64,000 nucleotides of DNA from Siphonodentalium dalli (GCA_032622095.1 CP136068.1:188347309-188411308); one strand, 5' to 3'. Positions 1 through 11,816 are shown, counted from the stretch's first letter. Notes: a model not told the origin generated them from the letters alone. Translations and numbers: made by a program.

Positions 1-355
1 CAACCTGTTTTTTGTGACTTATTTTCGAAGTATCTTTCATGCTGCTACTTTTCCTGAATTTCCAGTGAAATACAAGAACCTGTATTTTTACAATTTTGGG
101 TCAAATATATTGAAATTTAAAAAAAAAATAAGCTCAATAAGGGTGAAAACAGGAATTTTCCTAAATCGCAGTCATGTGACATATTTTCAGGTTGCTACCT
201 ATTGTGATTGTTGCAACGCATGCCGAAATAGATTTTTATGAAGTAACGAGAGGCCGATCACGATCGGCAGATGTTTAACCCATACCTTGGCGATAACGAT
301 TAGCTATTTTCATAAATCCTTACTGCAACCTTTTCAACAATTCACACCTTACTAT
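1..355. other. No recognised feature
   Basis: AT-rich sequence with only short, non-conserved reading frames. I see no splice-flanked conserved coding block, RNA gene or repeat here. Confidence 0.4.
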
Positions 356-778
356 TAAAGCTACTCGATCCGATTAAGCACCCCCCTCAGTTACTTTTTA
401 TTTGGCTTCGGGGGTAAAAAATATTTTATTCAAATCGAGGAACCCATTCCTCAAAGCTCAGAGTAAGCAGATATCAATTTTTTAAATCTATTATCTTTAA
501 CCACCTGGAATATTTAGTGGCAGTATGAAAGTTGATGAAGATGGATAACTCTAAAATCAAGTGTTTTTTTTGTGTCAGATATATGACAAAGTAGCAAAAT
601 TTCATTGTACAAAATGTTGATAAACAACAGATTTTGGGCAATTTTATACTATAGTGGACTGTGGTTAGCATTATTTTTGGGCAATTAATTGATTCTGATA
701 ACAGAAGCGGAATTTCAAAAAAACTGTTGTTGGAATCTGATGATATGGGGACCATCAAATCGGATTGAGTACCTTTAA
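356..778 (+). mobile_element. Inverted-repeat element, copy 1 (TIR element related to 16862-17311)
   Basis: The left edge reads CTACTCGATCCGATT and the right edge AATCGGATTGAGTACC, an imperfect terminal inverted repeat. The interior (a stretch with 'ggcttcgggggtaaaaaata', 'gttgatgaagatggataact' and 'gggcaattaattgattctga') reappears in the opposite orientation at 16862-17311. No transposase-like frame is visible, so this is inferred to be a non-autonomous DNA element. Confidence 0.55.
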
Positions 779-1619
779 GTTCACAAGTGGCATAAGACTT
801 ATTGGGCACCTTCCATAGTCAGGCAGAAGAACCATACATAACAGTTAAAGATAAACTATTTTAAAAATTTCATAAAATATGATTGATAATGATTGGATGT
901 AACATACTTTAATGCATAATTATGAGATAACTAGAGGTCACCAGGGATATGAGATTGAAGATACTAGATTTATTACATTGGATAGCATACTGTATGTCTA
1001 TGGAATGGGTGGGTTAATTTTGTTAATATTTTAAAGCAATTAAACCAAATGACCCTCTCTGTACAGGTTAGGGGAGTGTTATCATAAACTATGACTTGAA
1101 ATATAATATAATCAATAACAAATATTTGAGTTATTAAATGAGATAGCAAGTGGTTGATCTTAATCACACTAATTAACTGATCAAAATAGTCTTAAATGCA
1201 TGTACATGTATATGGATTTAGAAGCCCACACAATAAGTCAGTCTCAAGAATACAAGCAACATAATTATTATCCTGCACCCCAAACGCAATAAAGGGAATT
1301 TCAAAATAAGACATTTCCTCTAATGTTTTTAGAAATCCTTACTGAACCTGGCTCAAAGTGAAAGATATAATTTAATATCTGCCTATCAGATATCATGTGT
1401 CTATGGAATGGGTTAATATTAATCCCAAAATCCACGCAAGACCAGAGAGCTATGTTGGAGTTGATAAATCCTGAGAAGTCACTGTCCACACACTATGGAA
1501 ATGCAATAATCAACAGATAGCTATTAAAGTGCAGCAGTGAGTATCAGATTTCATTACCAGGTATCAATAATAGAGATTATCTCTAGTCTCTCTTAGCTGC
1601 TACAGTTATATATTGTAAG
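779..1619. other. No recognised gene; AT-rich
   Basis: No conserved coding signal. Phrases such as 'tctatggaatgggt' recur at about 998 and 1400, suggesting an old partial local duplication, but I cannot delimit a unit. Confidence 0.35.
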
Positions 1620-2205
1620 CAAATCTCAAATCTGTTCAATTCTTAGTTAAAAGGGGCCATAATTCTGGTATAAAAAACAGGATCTGACCCATATTCAAAC
1701 TCATTCTGTATTTTGAGTTGATAAACTCGCATACCAAATTTGGTTCTTATCAGTTGAAAATGGTTGATTTATCAAAATATGCAGAAATTCTATATCAAAG
1801 GGCCACAACTCCTTTAAAAAATATCGGATCAATCCCATATTTGAACTCGATCTGTATTTTGGTCCGAGAAATTTGCATACCAAATTTGATTCTGATCAGA
1901 TAATTTTTTTTTGAGTTATGGTAGCATGCATGAATTCTAAGTCGAAAAAGGGCCATAACTCCGTAAAAAAAAACTCGAATCGAACCCATATTCGAACTCG
2001 ATCTGTATTTGGTGCTGAGAAATTCATATAAAAAATTTGGTTCCGATCAGATATAAAATGTTCGAGTTATCGCACCATGCGTAAAGTGTCTACAGACAGA
2101 CAGACAGACAGACAGACGGACAGACGGACGGACTAACGACGAGTGGTCAATCCGGACAACGACACTATGTTTACCATACTATAGTATGGGTAAACATAAA
2201 AAGGT
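1620..2205 (+). repeat. Interspersed repeat with internal ~150-bp subunits, ending in a GACA/GACG run
   Basis: Three imperfect subunits start near 1650, 1800 and 1948 with 'gggccataa(c/t)tc' and contain 'acccatattcgaactcgatc'. The block ends in a (CAGA)n/(CGGA)n run at about 2093-2130 and an imperfect palindrome around 'accatactatagtatggt'. Repeats with this wording occur in marine lophotrochozoan genomes in my recollection; that is background knowledge, not a search result. Related blocks are at 31500-31920, 34150-34410 and 54420-58560. Confidence 0.5.
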
Positions 2206-2430
2206 CATAAATCAGTTAGAAAATAGGCATAAGTGTGGTAGACCTAAAGTTGTGCTATGGCTGAAGCCCAAACATGGCAAATTAATATTAAATACATGAA
2301 CAAATCTAGGGTTATGTTAAATGGCCGTGATAATATTGTAACGATACTCTTGTTCCTCAATGTAACAGATCTTCTCACAATTTCTAGCATGCAACTAAAA
2401 TTCTGTTAAAATCTCGAATATATGAGGGGC

Positions 2431-2655
2431 GTCATTGGTTGACATAATACAAGGGATATTCTCATTGGTTTACATAATACAAGCAGCGTTCTCATTGGTT
2501 GACATAATACAAGCAGCGTTCTCATTGGTTGACATAATACAAGGGACATTCTCATTGGTTGACATAATACAAGCAGCGTTCTCATTGGTTGACATAATAC
2601 AAGCAGCGTTCTCATTGGTTGACATAATACAAGCAGCGTTCTCATTGGTTGACAT
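2431..2655. repeat. 30-bp tandem array, about 8 copies
   Basis: The unit is 'cattggttgacataatacaa' followed by 'gcagcgttct'. Copies differ mainly at 'gcagcgtt' versus 'gggacatt' or 'gggatatt'. Because 30 is divisible by 3, several frames stay open on both strands, but nothing suggests a real protein. Confidence 0.85.
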
Positions 2656-2940
2656 GAGGGGTACCCATGGAATAAAGGAGGAAAGAACAATTGATAATTT
2701 AATATTTACAAATTATTTTTATTGTAGATGACAATAAATTTATGTGCAATCAGAACCACATAGGAATTGTCCGTGCACAGTCATTCACCTGGAACGAGTC
2801 AGTCACGCATCATTACAGTCACACTAAATCAACCAATCAGCAACCTCAGATGCTTACCACATACCGCCACAGTGCATTCTACATACCGCCACAGTGCGTT
2901 CTAATTACCGCCACAGTTCATTCTAATTCATCTATCTTAA

Positions 2941-3580
2941 CCCTTTAATGACGGGAGCTGTGCTGGAGCATCCTGAAATTTTGCGAAAACCCTGTGTCAA
3001 TGCATTCTCTTATATATGTGAGCCTCGCATATATAATAGAATACATTGGCCTGACAATATTTACCTTGTAAGCCATTGCGTTCTCTTATATATGTGAGGC
3101 TCCCTATGGGAGACACACACATACAAGAGAATGAACTGGCACATGATCTTTAATGCTGCACCAGCGCTGCTCCAGTCATTAACCCTTTACCCAACAAACC
3201 GGCCGAAACCGGCCAAATAAAGCTTCAGCAGTCTAAAATATCTTCATTCTGTCTCAATAGAACCATACAAATATGGATATCATTGGAACCGGCTCCTTGA
3301 CCATATTGTGATAGTTACAGTTATGCCCTGTGCCAATGCATTTTCTTATATATGCGAGTCGACCATAGGTCGCCTCGCATATATAAGAGAATGCATTGGC
3401 CTAAAAAAAATCTTTTTAACACTTTTTACCATTTTTTCTTACATTCTTTAACAATTTTATAATTTTTAATGTGTTAAGCCAATGCATTCTCTTATATATG
3501 CGAGGCGACCTATGGTCGACTCGCATATATAAGAGAATGCATTGGCACAGGGCCCTTCTGTTGGGTAAAGGGTTAAGGGG
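2941..3580. mobile_element. piggyBac-like MITE (family P2), split by a nested P1 MITE
   Basis: The left end is TTAA (2937-2940) then CCCTTTAATGACGGGAGC. The right end, interrupted by the insertion at 3183-3572, resumes as GGGG then TTAA (3581-3584). The interior carries two hairpins built from 'tgcattctcttatatatg' and its complement. TTAA target duplication and CCCTTT termini are hallmarks of the piggyBac superfamily. No transposase is present. Confidence 0.7.
3183..3572. mobile_element. piggyBac-like MITE (family P1), intact and nested in a P2 copy
   Basis: TTAA duplications are at 3179-3182 and 3573-3576. The ends are CCCTTTACCCAACA and its complement TGTTGGGTAAAGGG. Inside are two near-perfect palindromes of about 65 bp with the arm 'ccaatgcattctcttatata', separated by an AT-rich spacer. 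Removing the element restores the right end of the surrounding P2 copy. Confidence 0.8.
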
Positions 3581-3716
3581 TTAACTAACATTGTATTGGT
3601 TGGATGAGACAGGATTATCCATTTAGAAACAAGAAAACCCAAATTTCAAAGTAAGCAATTGGCCAAAATAATTTTGTAGCCAGCAGACATTGACAGCCTT
3701 GCTTTGTATGCCTAAA

Positions 3717-3970
3717 CCCTTTCACAATGGGAGCTGCGCTGGTGCAGCATTAAAGATCCTGTGCTAGTGCATTCTCTTATATATGCTAGTCTCCCATAGT
3801 GAGCCTCACATATAAGAGAATGCCCTGGCTTACATGGTCAAGGTAAATATTGTTAGGACAATGTATTCTCTTATATATGTGAGGCTCCCTATGGGAGACC
3901 CGCATATAATAAGAGAATGCATTGGCACAGGGTTTTCGCAAAATTTCAGGAAGCTCCAGTCATGAAAGGG
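3717..3970. mobile_element. piggyBac-like MITE (family P2)
   Basis: The left end CCCTTTCACAATGGGAGC and the right end CATGAAAGGG followed by TTAA (3971-3974) flank the family's two hairpins. The left target site has decayed to TAAA. Confidence 0.7.
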
Positions 3971-4114
3971 TTAAAATGGGAATCTTTGTGATATATGAAG
4001 GAACAGAACCTACACCTTTAAAGCCTTTTTGTACAGGCGTACACAAACCTCAAACAGAGAGAATGATAAAATAGACAGTCTATTATTATATTCATAGAAA
4101 TCATATACACCCTG

Positions 4115-4401
4115 TCACTAAATTGCGGCCATATTGGATCCACCAGGCCTGGTTATGTGGTTTAGTGCTACAGATCAAAGTTCTGGATTAGCATTTCCAT
4201 ATATTGAAGTCATGAATATTCAAAAGCTCCATATATGGAAATGCTACTCCAGAACTTTGACCTGTAGAACTGAAACCACGGAACTGAGGCTGGATGAATC
4301 TCTGAAACCACAGAATGGGGCTGAATGAATCCAATACGGCCGCGACTCAGTGATCTGAAACCACAGAATGGGGCTGAATGAATCCAATACGGCCGCGACT
4401 A
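4115..4401. mobile_element. Foldback element with a duplicated right end
   Basis: Outer arms pair 'tgcggccatattggatccac' with 'gaatccaatacggccgcga', and inner arms pair 'tctggattagcatttccata' with its complement near 4229-4252. The right terminal block ('tctgaaaccacagaatgggg' onward) occurs twice in tandem (about 4300-4345 and 4353-4400). No coding content is seen. Confidence 0.55.
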
Positions 4402-4599
4402 AAAATAATCATCGTAAAAACAAAGTCTGCCTATTTTCTCGTGCTCGGATTGTGATTTATGTTAATTTTAAAATGTTAAAAGCTTCCAACCTCAATTGGT
4501 TCAATAGGCTTTAAATAATTAGCTTTATGTCAATATTTGTGATGTTTTGATATGAATACTTAACGTCACACCTCAAAGCATTGACAGATTATATAGATC

Positions 4600-4748
4600 T
4601 CTTTGCTGACCGTGGGGCAATATCATCCAATGGCAGAACTACTAACATATTTGTGCTGATCGTGGGGAAATATCATCCAATGGCAGAACTACTAAAATAT
4701 TTGTGCTGACCGTGGGGAAATATCCAATAACAGAACTACTAAAATCCA
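4600..4748. repeat. 50-bp tandem repeat, 3 copies
   Basis: 'gctgaccgtggggaaatatc' begins at 4604, 4654 and 4704, each followed by 'atccaatggcagaactacta'. The third copy has a short deletion. Confidence 0.8.
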
Positions 4749-5212
4749 GTCCTTTCCATGAGGAAAACACAACAAGAGCACTTATTTGCTCTCGCATTTT
4801 AGAAGACGGGTGTAAATGTGCCCGTAATATAATCGTAAGTTAGGTTTTACTCAAACAAAATGTTATTGTTGGATAGACCTATTTACACTTTCACATTGTC
4901 TTTTGAACAGCAAGCCTGATTGCTTGACACCACCTTGAGAAATTAGTTCTTGCTATTTCAGCCCCAAGGCAGTCAATATGTGCATACTATTGGATGATAT
5001 TTTCCGGTACAGAGAATATAGTGTCGGATGAATTGAATTCTAAATTAACAACTCCATTAAGGATGCTAGGCATTTTGATTGATTTCCGTAAACACCACAC
5101 ATACAGCGTTTCCATGTGCACCTGCGATAAGATGTATCAATTCTTCATAAGAAACGATACGAGTACTTCATAAAACGCACTTCTATCCAAGCCTGAGTTT
5201 AGTGTGTATAAC
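4749..5212. other. No recognised gene
   Basis: Unique-looking AT-rich sequence with no conserved reading frame or repeat that I can define. Confidence 0.3.
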
Positions 5213-5296
5213 CCATAGAGAGCCCCAGATAGACTGGAGCAGACGACACTCTCTAGTGCATGCTTCCATCTGTGTGGGGCTCCCTGTGGGTTAAAC
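5213..5296. repeat. Small imperfect foldback (~85 bp), copy 1 of 3
   Basis: 'acccatagagagccccag' at the left pairs with 'ggggctccctgtgggtt' at the right, around a core 'gagcagacgacactct'. Related copies lie near 10725-10790 and 37655-37741. Family unknown. Confidence 0.5.
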
Positions 5297-5343
5297 ATTA
5301 ATCTTTTTCATTGAGGTTTGAGATGGATGTCTTGCATTACTGA

Positions 5344-5802
5344 CCAAGTCTGAGTTTAGTGTGCCTGTCATTTGCACAATGAGGTCCCCAGAGGGTAAAT
5401 TTAGTGACGCTATCCTGCATAGCGGGCTAGCATCACTAAATTCACCCTCTGGGGACCTCATTCTGTTTAGCCCTCATCTTATCTGGAAAGTTTCTTTTTC
5501 TTCAAATTTCTATAGAAACTTCTTCACATAGATTCTATTTCTTTTTGAGTTTAGTTTTTCTATATCCTCAAATTGGCAGACGACACATTGCACATTCGAG
5601 GTTCCCAATGGGTGTACATCACAATATTTATCATTTGGGAACATCAATCTGAGTCTATGTCTCCCATAGCAGATCAGGTCATTCAGAATGAGGTCCTCAG
5701 AGGGTGAATTTGGTGATGTTAGCCCGCTATGCGGGATAGCATCACTAAATTCACCCTCTGGGGAGCTCATTCTGCAAATGATGGGCGCACTAAACTCAGG
5801 CT
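5344..5802. mobile_element. hAT-like MITE, composite with two palindromic cores
   Basis: The ends are CAAGTCTGAGTTTAGTG and its degenerate complement. Two copies of the core palindrome sit at about 5384-5465 and 5688-5776, with arm 'cagaatgaggtccccagagg' and loop around 'cgcatagcgggctag'. A ~200-bp spacer separates them. The better preserved members at 6091, 14038 and 59602 show 8-bp target duplications. Confidence 0.6.
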
Positions 5803-6090
5803 ATCATATTTACAAATAAAACGGTCACAAACACACAAACATTTGTTCAAAACAACAAACAGCCAGACGGCACACAGCATTCCAACGTTATAGACATTCA
5901 AACAGAATCGCACCAATAAACATTTAATCATCATCGCACCAATTAACATCAAATAGACACATGATCAATCTATCCATCGACCGACGATAAAATATTCTTA
6001 CCAAATTTTAAACCATGATTCAACAAGATTCTGAAAAAAATCAACAAACGGTTCATATGGCTACAAACCAACAAACAATTAGGCTATTAT

Positions 6091-6320
6091 CAAGCCTTGA
6101 AATAGGTCCCCAGAGGGTGAATTTAGTGATGCTACCCCGCATAGCAGGCTAGCATCACCAAATTCACCCTCTGGGGACCTCATTCTGCTTACACCTCAGC
6201 AGAATGAGGTTCCCAGAGGGTGAATTTGGTGATGCTAGCCCGCTATGCGGGGTAGCATCACTAAATTCACCCTCTGGGGACCTCATTCTGCAAATGACAG
6301 ACACGCTATTTCAAGGCTTG
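6091..6320. mobile_element. hAT-like MITE with intact 8-bp target duplication
   Basis: GCTATTAT at 6083-6090 is repeated at 6321-6328. Ends are CAAGCCTTG and its complement CAAGGCTTG. Two palindromic cores lie head to tail. CA...TG ends with 8-bp duplications fit the hAT superfamily. No transposase is present. Confidence 0.75.
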
Positions 6321-6331
6321 GCTATTATTAA

Positions 6332-6587
6332 CCCTTTCATGACGGAGCTGCGCTGGTGCAGCATTAAAGATCCTGTGCCAGTGCATTCTCTTATGTATTC
6401 AAGTCTCCCATTGGGAGCCTCACATATATAAGAGAATGCACCAAATTACAAGTATTTTGTAAATATTGTTAGGCCAATGAATTCTCTAAAATATGCGAGG
6501 TTCCCTATGGGAGACTCAAATATATATGAGAATGCACTGGCACAGGGTCTTTAATGGTGCACCAGCATGACTACAATCATGAATGGG
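6332..6587. mobile_element. piggyBac-like MITE (family P2)
   Basis: TTAA at 6328-6331 and 6588-6591, with CCCTTTCATGACGGAGC at the left and a decayed right end 'catgaatggg'. The left TTAA overlaps the right target duplication of the hAT-like element that precedes it, so the two elements directly abut. Confidence 0.7.
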
Positions 6588-6879
6588 TTAATCCTATCTA
6601 TACTAATGGATTCTCCCACTCAGTTATTAAATATTAGAATGGTCTATTATTCATCTAAAGGGGTTTTCATGAAATACGACAGACAGCCTAACAGGTAATA
6701 TAAGTACAAAAGATAGTTTTAAGAGGGTGAATTTAATGATGCTATCTCGCACTGCGGGCTATCATCATAAATTAACACTCTGGGCACCTCATTCTGCCGA
6801 GTCCTCAACGCATATATAAGAGAAAGCATTGGCACAGGATCTTTAATGCTGCACCAGCACGGCTCCTGTCATGAAAGGG
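6588..6879. repeat. Fragments of three MITE families
   Basis: 6588-6740 resembles the left end of the element at 12142 ('tactaatggattctcccact'). 6715-6795 is a decayed hAT-like core. About 6809-6879 is the right half of a P2 element ending ATGAAAGGG then TTAA at 6880-6883. Confidence 0.5.
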
Positions 6880-6971
6880 TTAAAGGTGTAGGCCCAGTTG
6901 GAAAACTTTAACGGCCGACTTAATTCTCGAATTCCCAGATCACATTATACACAACATATTCCATATTTTAT

Positions 6972-7083
6972 TATATAAGGATTAACTGTCATGTTGACTG
7001 TTTTTATGGAGATGTAACCGTGAGGTAAGTGGTCATACATCTCCATAAAAACAGTCCACATGACAGTTAATCCTTATATTTAT
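6972..7083. repeat. Near-perfect palindrome, ~110 bp
   Basis: The left arm includes 'ttatataaggattaactgtc' and 'gactgtttttatggagatgt'; the right arm is its complement, around a short loop near 7022-7040. A foldback MITE is likely; no family assigned. Confidence 0.65.
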
Positions 7084-7445
7084 ACACATTTAGCGAAAAA
7101 GCCACTTTTGTAAATGTATTTAAATCGAAAAGTGTATCATGACAAAACCAGCCCAAAATATCCCATAGCACCCTTGGCAAAAGTTAACAGGAACAACGAG
7201 GCGCTTTGTATTGAAACCCGATGATTTATTAAGTCAATCCTGTGCGAGTCCAAATGCGCCCAAAACATTACGCGTTCTTCTTTCCGAAATTGATGACGTG
7301 TCGATGTAATTATGGGGTTGCAGTTATGAGCTGTTGCGCGTTCACCGAGAAATAACTGCAACTAGTCACGTGGGCGCTGACCAATCGGAATGCTGGATTT
7401 AGTGATAATCACACTTAGTATGTAAATATATACATTTGAAGCTCA

Positions 7446-7725
7446 TTGTTTGCCCACGTAAAAAAATAGTCCCAGATATTAAATAGAGACTCTTTGACAT
7501 ATTTAATGGCGTATATTTAATGAAATAACTTTTCAAGCTTTTCATTCATTAGAGTTTGTTGGAAAAATATTGGAAGCCATAGTATTTTGAGACGTAGCAT
7601 ACGGAATATAAACAGACGACAAACCCAGGAGTCAAAGGTCACCTATTTCCTGTTATGCAACAAATGTTTCATATCTCAATTTATAGAATGGGTTTATTGA
7701 ATGGAATAAGGGTAGGATCATGTAA
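7446..7725 (+). repeat. Dispersed element, copy 1 (inverse copy at 30745-31016)
   Basis: The stretch with 'cattagagtttgttggaaaa', 'ccatagtattttgagacgta' and 'ttgaatggaataagggtagg' is matched by its reverse complement at 30745-31016. The preserved length (~275 bp) suggests a transposon or inverted duplication. Confidence 0.6.
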
Positions 7726-8677
7726 TAAAATGTGATCTGGGCATTCGAAAATTAAGTGTACCTTTAAAAATATTAGTTATTAACAGTATTACATACAAGA
7801 GAAAGAATTAAATCGTAATAAATTCCATGATCGTACCAGTCAGTAGGTTTGGTTAAATTAAATCGTAATAAATTCCATGATCATACCAGTCAGTTGGATT
7901 GGTTATCAGGTTCCCCGAGGGTGAGCTTGGTTATGGGTTTGGTTATCTCGTGGGTTTGGTTATCTCGTGGGTTTGGTTATGCCGTGGGTTTGGTTATGCC
8001 GTGGGCTTGGTCATGTCAATTTGCTGTGAAATAAATATCGCCCAGAGGCCAAATAAAAATTATGTCTAGATTATCATGTATCTGTTCACTGAATTAGGTG
8101 CGGGAGGTCATATATTTTTTATTGTCGTAATGAGTAAAGACAAAGAAAACAATATATGTGGTTGTGGGTTTCCCTGGCGGTTTCCCCAACGACCTTATTT
8201 TAAACCCCCACTGTAAAGTTTTTTTCATAGTTTTCAAGACAATCTTTTGAAATGTTTTGTAAAATTTTCATTTAAAAACAAAACACGATTTAATGTTGAT
8301 TTATCAGTCAAAGCTTATAATTTATTATTTTATACAAAATTAATCTTAGCTCAATCTTGCAGATAAAATATAGACATGAAAGTCATAAGAAAATAAAAAA
8401 TAAAATTTAAAAAGTAAAATTTTAAGCCTACCTACTGACCTCAATTTTTCTGACTTGTAACAAACATTTAATTCTCCTGGCCTTATGATATCATGAACTT
8501 CATGTTGCTTGATTAATTGAATAATTTTCATATGAATTGAAATTACCTAAGATGAATTCCTTTCATTTATATAGTTCAATATAGATTGTTTATTTGTCAG
8601 AATGCATAAAAAAATTTCAGCATCCTGCCAGGGTAGCCATAGCCTTGACTGTCAAACCATTTAGTTACAGAAGTATA
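7726..8677. other. No gene; short local duplications
   Basis: 'aatcgtaataaattccatga' occurs at about 7812 and 7862 (50-bp spacing), and 'gtgggtttggttat' is repeated several times at 7935-8010. The remainder is AT-rich with no recognised feature. Confidence 0.5.
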
Positions 8678-8890
8678 CAGTAATGCCCTAAGTAATCGAC
8701 CTCTTAACCAAAGCAGAATTATGGGTAACTTTTCAGGATTTAGTCGGAAATATGGCTTGTTGCCATTCATCGGAAAGCTCTCGCGGGGAGCTTTCCGCTG
8801 AATGGCAACAAGCCATATTTCCGACTAAATCCTGAAAAGTTACCCATAATTCTGCTTTGGTTAAGAGGTCGATTACTTAGGGCATTACTG
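8678..8890. mobile_element. Tc1/mariner-like palindromic MITE, copy 1 (near-perfect hairpin)
   Basis: Flanked by TA at 8676-8677 and 8891-8892. It starts CAGTAATGCCCTAAGTAATC and ends with the complement. The arms of ~100 bp are almost identical ('aggatttagtcggaaatatg' and complement) around a short GC-rich tip. TA flanks and CAGT ends suggest a mariner-type element. Five copies are in the window. Confidence 0.75.
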
Positions 8891-9019
8891 TATATCTGGC
8901 TGGCGAGCATGCTGCTGGGAATCACGTAAAATCACATTAATAAGTTGGGGTGACTGTCGCGAATTGAATTTTTATTTTTGACAGTCCTAATACTTATTAT
9001 AGGAAGGTACTGTGTTTGG

Positions 9020-10665
9020 GACTCTCATGTATTGTACGATTATGGGAAACCCAGGTTTCTGCTGAATCGAGTGGTAGTTTGTAAATATTGTACGATTATG
9101 GGAGACGCAAGTTTCGGCTGAACGGAGTGGTAGTTTGTAATGTATTGTACGATTATGGGAGACGCAGGTAGCAGGTATCGGCTGAACGGAGTGGTAGTTT
9201 GTAATGTATTGTACGATTATGGGAGACGCAGGTTTCGGCTGAACGGAGTGGTTGTTTGTATGTATTGTACGACTATGGGAGACGCAGGTTTCGGCTGAAC
9301 GGAGTGGTTGTTTGTATGTATTGTACGATTATGGGAGACGCAGGTTCCGGCTGAATCGAGTGGTAGTTTGTAAATATTGTACGATTATGAGAGACGCAGG
9401 TTTCGGCTGAACGGAGTGGTAGTTTGTAATGTATTGTACGATTATGGGAGACGCAGGTTTCGGCTGAACGGAGTGGTTGTTTGTAATGTATTGTACGATT
9501 ATGGGAGACGCAGGTTTCGGCTGAACGGAGTGGTAGTTTGTAATGTATTGTACGATTATGGGAAACCCAGGTTTCTGCTGAATCGAGTGGGAGGTTGTAA
9601 ATATTGTACGATTATGGGAGACGCAGGTTTCGGCTGAACGGAGTGGTAGTTTGTATGTATTGTACGACTATGGGAGACGCAGGTTTCGGCTGAACGGAGT
9701 GGTTGTTTGTATGTATTGTACGATTATGGGAGACGCAGGTTCCGGCTGAATCGAGTGGTAGTTTGTAAATATTGTACGATTATGAGAGACGCAGGTTTCG
9801 GCTGAACGGAGTGGTAGTTTGTAATGTATTGTACGATTATGGGAGACGCAGGTTTCGACTGAACGGAGTGGTTGTTTGTAATGTATTGTACGATTATGGG
9901 AGACGCAGGTTTCGGCTGAACGGAGTGGTAGTTTGTAATGTATTGTACGATTATGGGAAACCCAGGTTTCTGCTGAATCGAGTGGGAGGTTGTAAATATT
10001 GTACGATTATGGGAGACGCAGGTTTCGGCTGAACGGAGTGGTAGTTTGTAATGTATTGTACGATTATGGGAGACGCAGGTTTCGACTGAACGGAGTGGTT
10101 GTTTATAATGTATTGTACGATTATGGGAGACGCAGGTTTCGGCTGAATCGAGTGGTAGTTTGTAATGTATTGTACGATTATGGGAGACGCAGGTTTCGGC
10201 TGAACGGAGTGGTTGTTTATAATGTATTGTACGATTATGGGAGACGCAGGTTTCGGCTGAACGGAGTGGTAGTTTGTAATGTATTGTACAATTATGGGAG
10301 ACGCAGGTTTCGGCTGAACGGAGTGGTAGTTTGTAATGTATTGTACGATTATGGGAGACGCAGGTTTCGGCTGAACGGAGAGGTAGTTTGTAATGTATTG
10401 TACGATTATGGGAGACGCAGGTTTCGGCTGAACGGAGTAGTAGTTTGTAATGTATTGTACGATTATGGGAGACGCAGGTTTCGGCTGAACGGAGTGGTTG
10501 TTTGTAATGTATTGTACGATTATGGGAGACGCAGGTTTCGGCTGAACAGAGTGGTTGTTTGTAATGTATTGTACGATTATGGGAGACGCAGGTTTCGGCT
10601 GAACGTAGTGGTAGTTTGTATGTATTGTACGATTATGGGAGACGCAGGTTTCGGTTGTTTATAAT
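9020..10665. repeat. 57-bp tandem array, ~29 copies, with a 395-bp higher-order duplication
   Basis: The unit runs 'tgtattgtacgattatggga', 'gacgcaggtttcggctgaac', 'ggagtggtagtttgtaa'. 57 is divisible by 3, so a repetitive frame (core YDYGRRRFRLNGVVVCNVL) stays open for 221 codons at 9999-10664, but there is no start context or splice signal. The block 9245-9637 recurs at 9640-10032 with 395-bp spacing. I do not call a gene. Confidence 0.85.
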
Positions 10666-10708
10666 GTTATTTGATAATTATATTAGTTTCCATTGACAGC
10701 TGACAATA

Positions 10709-11279
10709 GATCATGCCATGAATCTCCCGTAGAGAGCCCCACACCAGATATAAGATCTATTACTGGATGTCGTCTGCTCGTGTCTGTGGGGGGGGGGGGG
10801 GGGGGGGCACCATGTGGGTGTTCAGTAGATCATGCCATGAATCTCTACTCTTATCTCTAATCTCTACTCTACCTTTGTGCGGGGAATATATTGTTTAGTT
10901 ATTATCTGTTCCTTAATAATGTGCTTCACTGTCGGTGAAGGTCCCAGCTCGAAATTTCACGATTTAATTGACTTTGTGAGCGTTATTGCTTTGCGTCGGT
11001 TACAATTATGGAAATTATCCTTGATAATTAATTCAATGTTTATTGCGATATTGGCTCAGGAAAGTCACACAAATGCATGAAATTTTGATTTGGGACCTTC
11101 ACCTACAGTGAAGTACATTATTAAGGAACAGATAATAACTAAGAAATATATTCCACGCGTTATTTTTTTGACTTTATAAGGTTCCCTGTCAAAACTTCAA
11201 AAAGTTCCCATGTTTAGTACTAGTGGAATATGATCTCTACGAAATAAGCCAAAAGTAGAGATTCATGGCATGATCTACT
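10709..11279. mobile_element. Foldback element with 20-G tract at its edge
   Basis: 'tagatcatgccatgaatctc' at 10828 pairs with its complement at about 11253-11275, and a second pair of long arms ('attatctgttccttaataat' at ~10900) pairs near 11107-11145. Another copy of the outer arm precedes a small foldback (10725-10790) and a run of 20 G at 10788-10807. The interior 10970-11076 is unpaired. No transposase seen. Confidence 0.6.
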
Positions 11280-11604
11280 CTGTCATCATTGTCCCTTCAT
11301 CGTTGATTTAGTTAAATTAATGACTTGAGAATCAAAACCTAATTTTTTGTTTCGCCTAATAAATAAATAAATAGAAACTGTTATACATGCACCCATAGTA
11401 TAAATAGCAATGCAGCATTTCCATGATAAACTGGCTAGGTTTATGGAATACGCTTGGAACAAATCATTCTGTTGGTACTAGTAGCATTGAAAACAAACAA
11501 TACACATTGTGGAGAAACTATTTGGGAATATGAATTACAATGGAGAGAAAGTTTTACATTCAGGATTTTTCAACCATGAAAAAGGTTTGTGTGCTCTGAA
11601 GCTA

Positions 11605-11816
11605 CAGTAATGCTCTAAATATCGACCCCTTAACCACAGCAGAATTATGGGTATCTTTTCAGGATTTAGTCGGAAATATGGCTTGTTGCCATTCATCGGA
11701 AAGCTCTCGCTGAGAGCTCTCCGATGAATGTCAACAAGCCACATTTCTGACTAAATCCTGAAAAGTTACCCATAATTCTGCTGTGGTTAAGGAGTCGATT
11801 ATGGAGAGCATTACTG
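11605..11816. mobile_element. Tc1/mariner-like palindromic MITE, copy 2
   Basis: TA at 11603-11604 and 11817-11818. It starts CAGTAATGCTCTAAATATCG and carries the same ~100-bp arms as the copy at 8678, with a few mismatches. Confidence 0.7.

Noticed and set aside
2093-2130. (CAGA)n/(CGGA)n run as an independent microsatellite of interest
   Set aside because: It is the usual terminus of an interspersed repeat family also seen at 34385 and 58500.
9377-10664. Repetitive proteins of 86 and 221 codons
   Set aside because: Products of the 57-bp array, whose unit is divisible by three; no unique flanking coding sequence.
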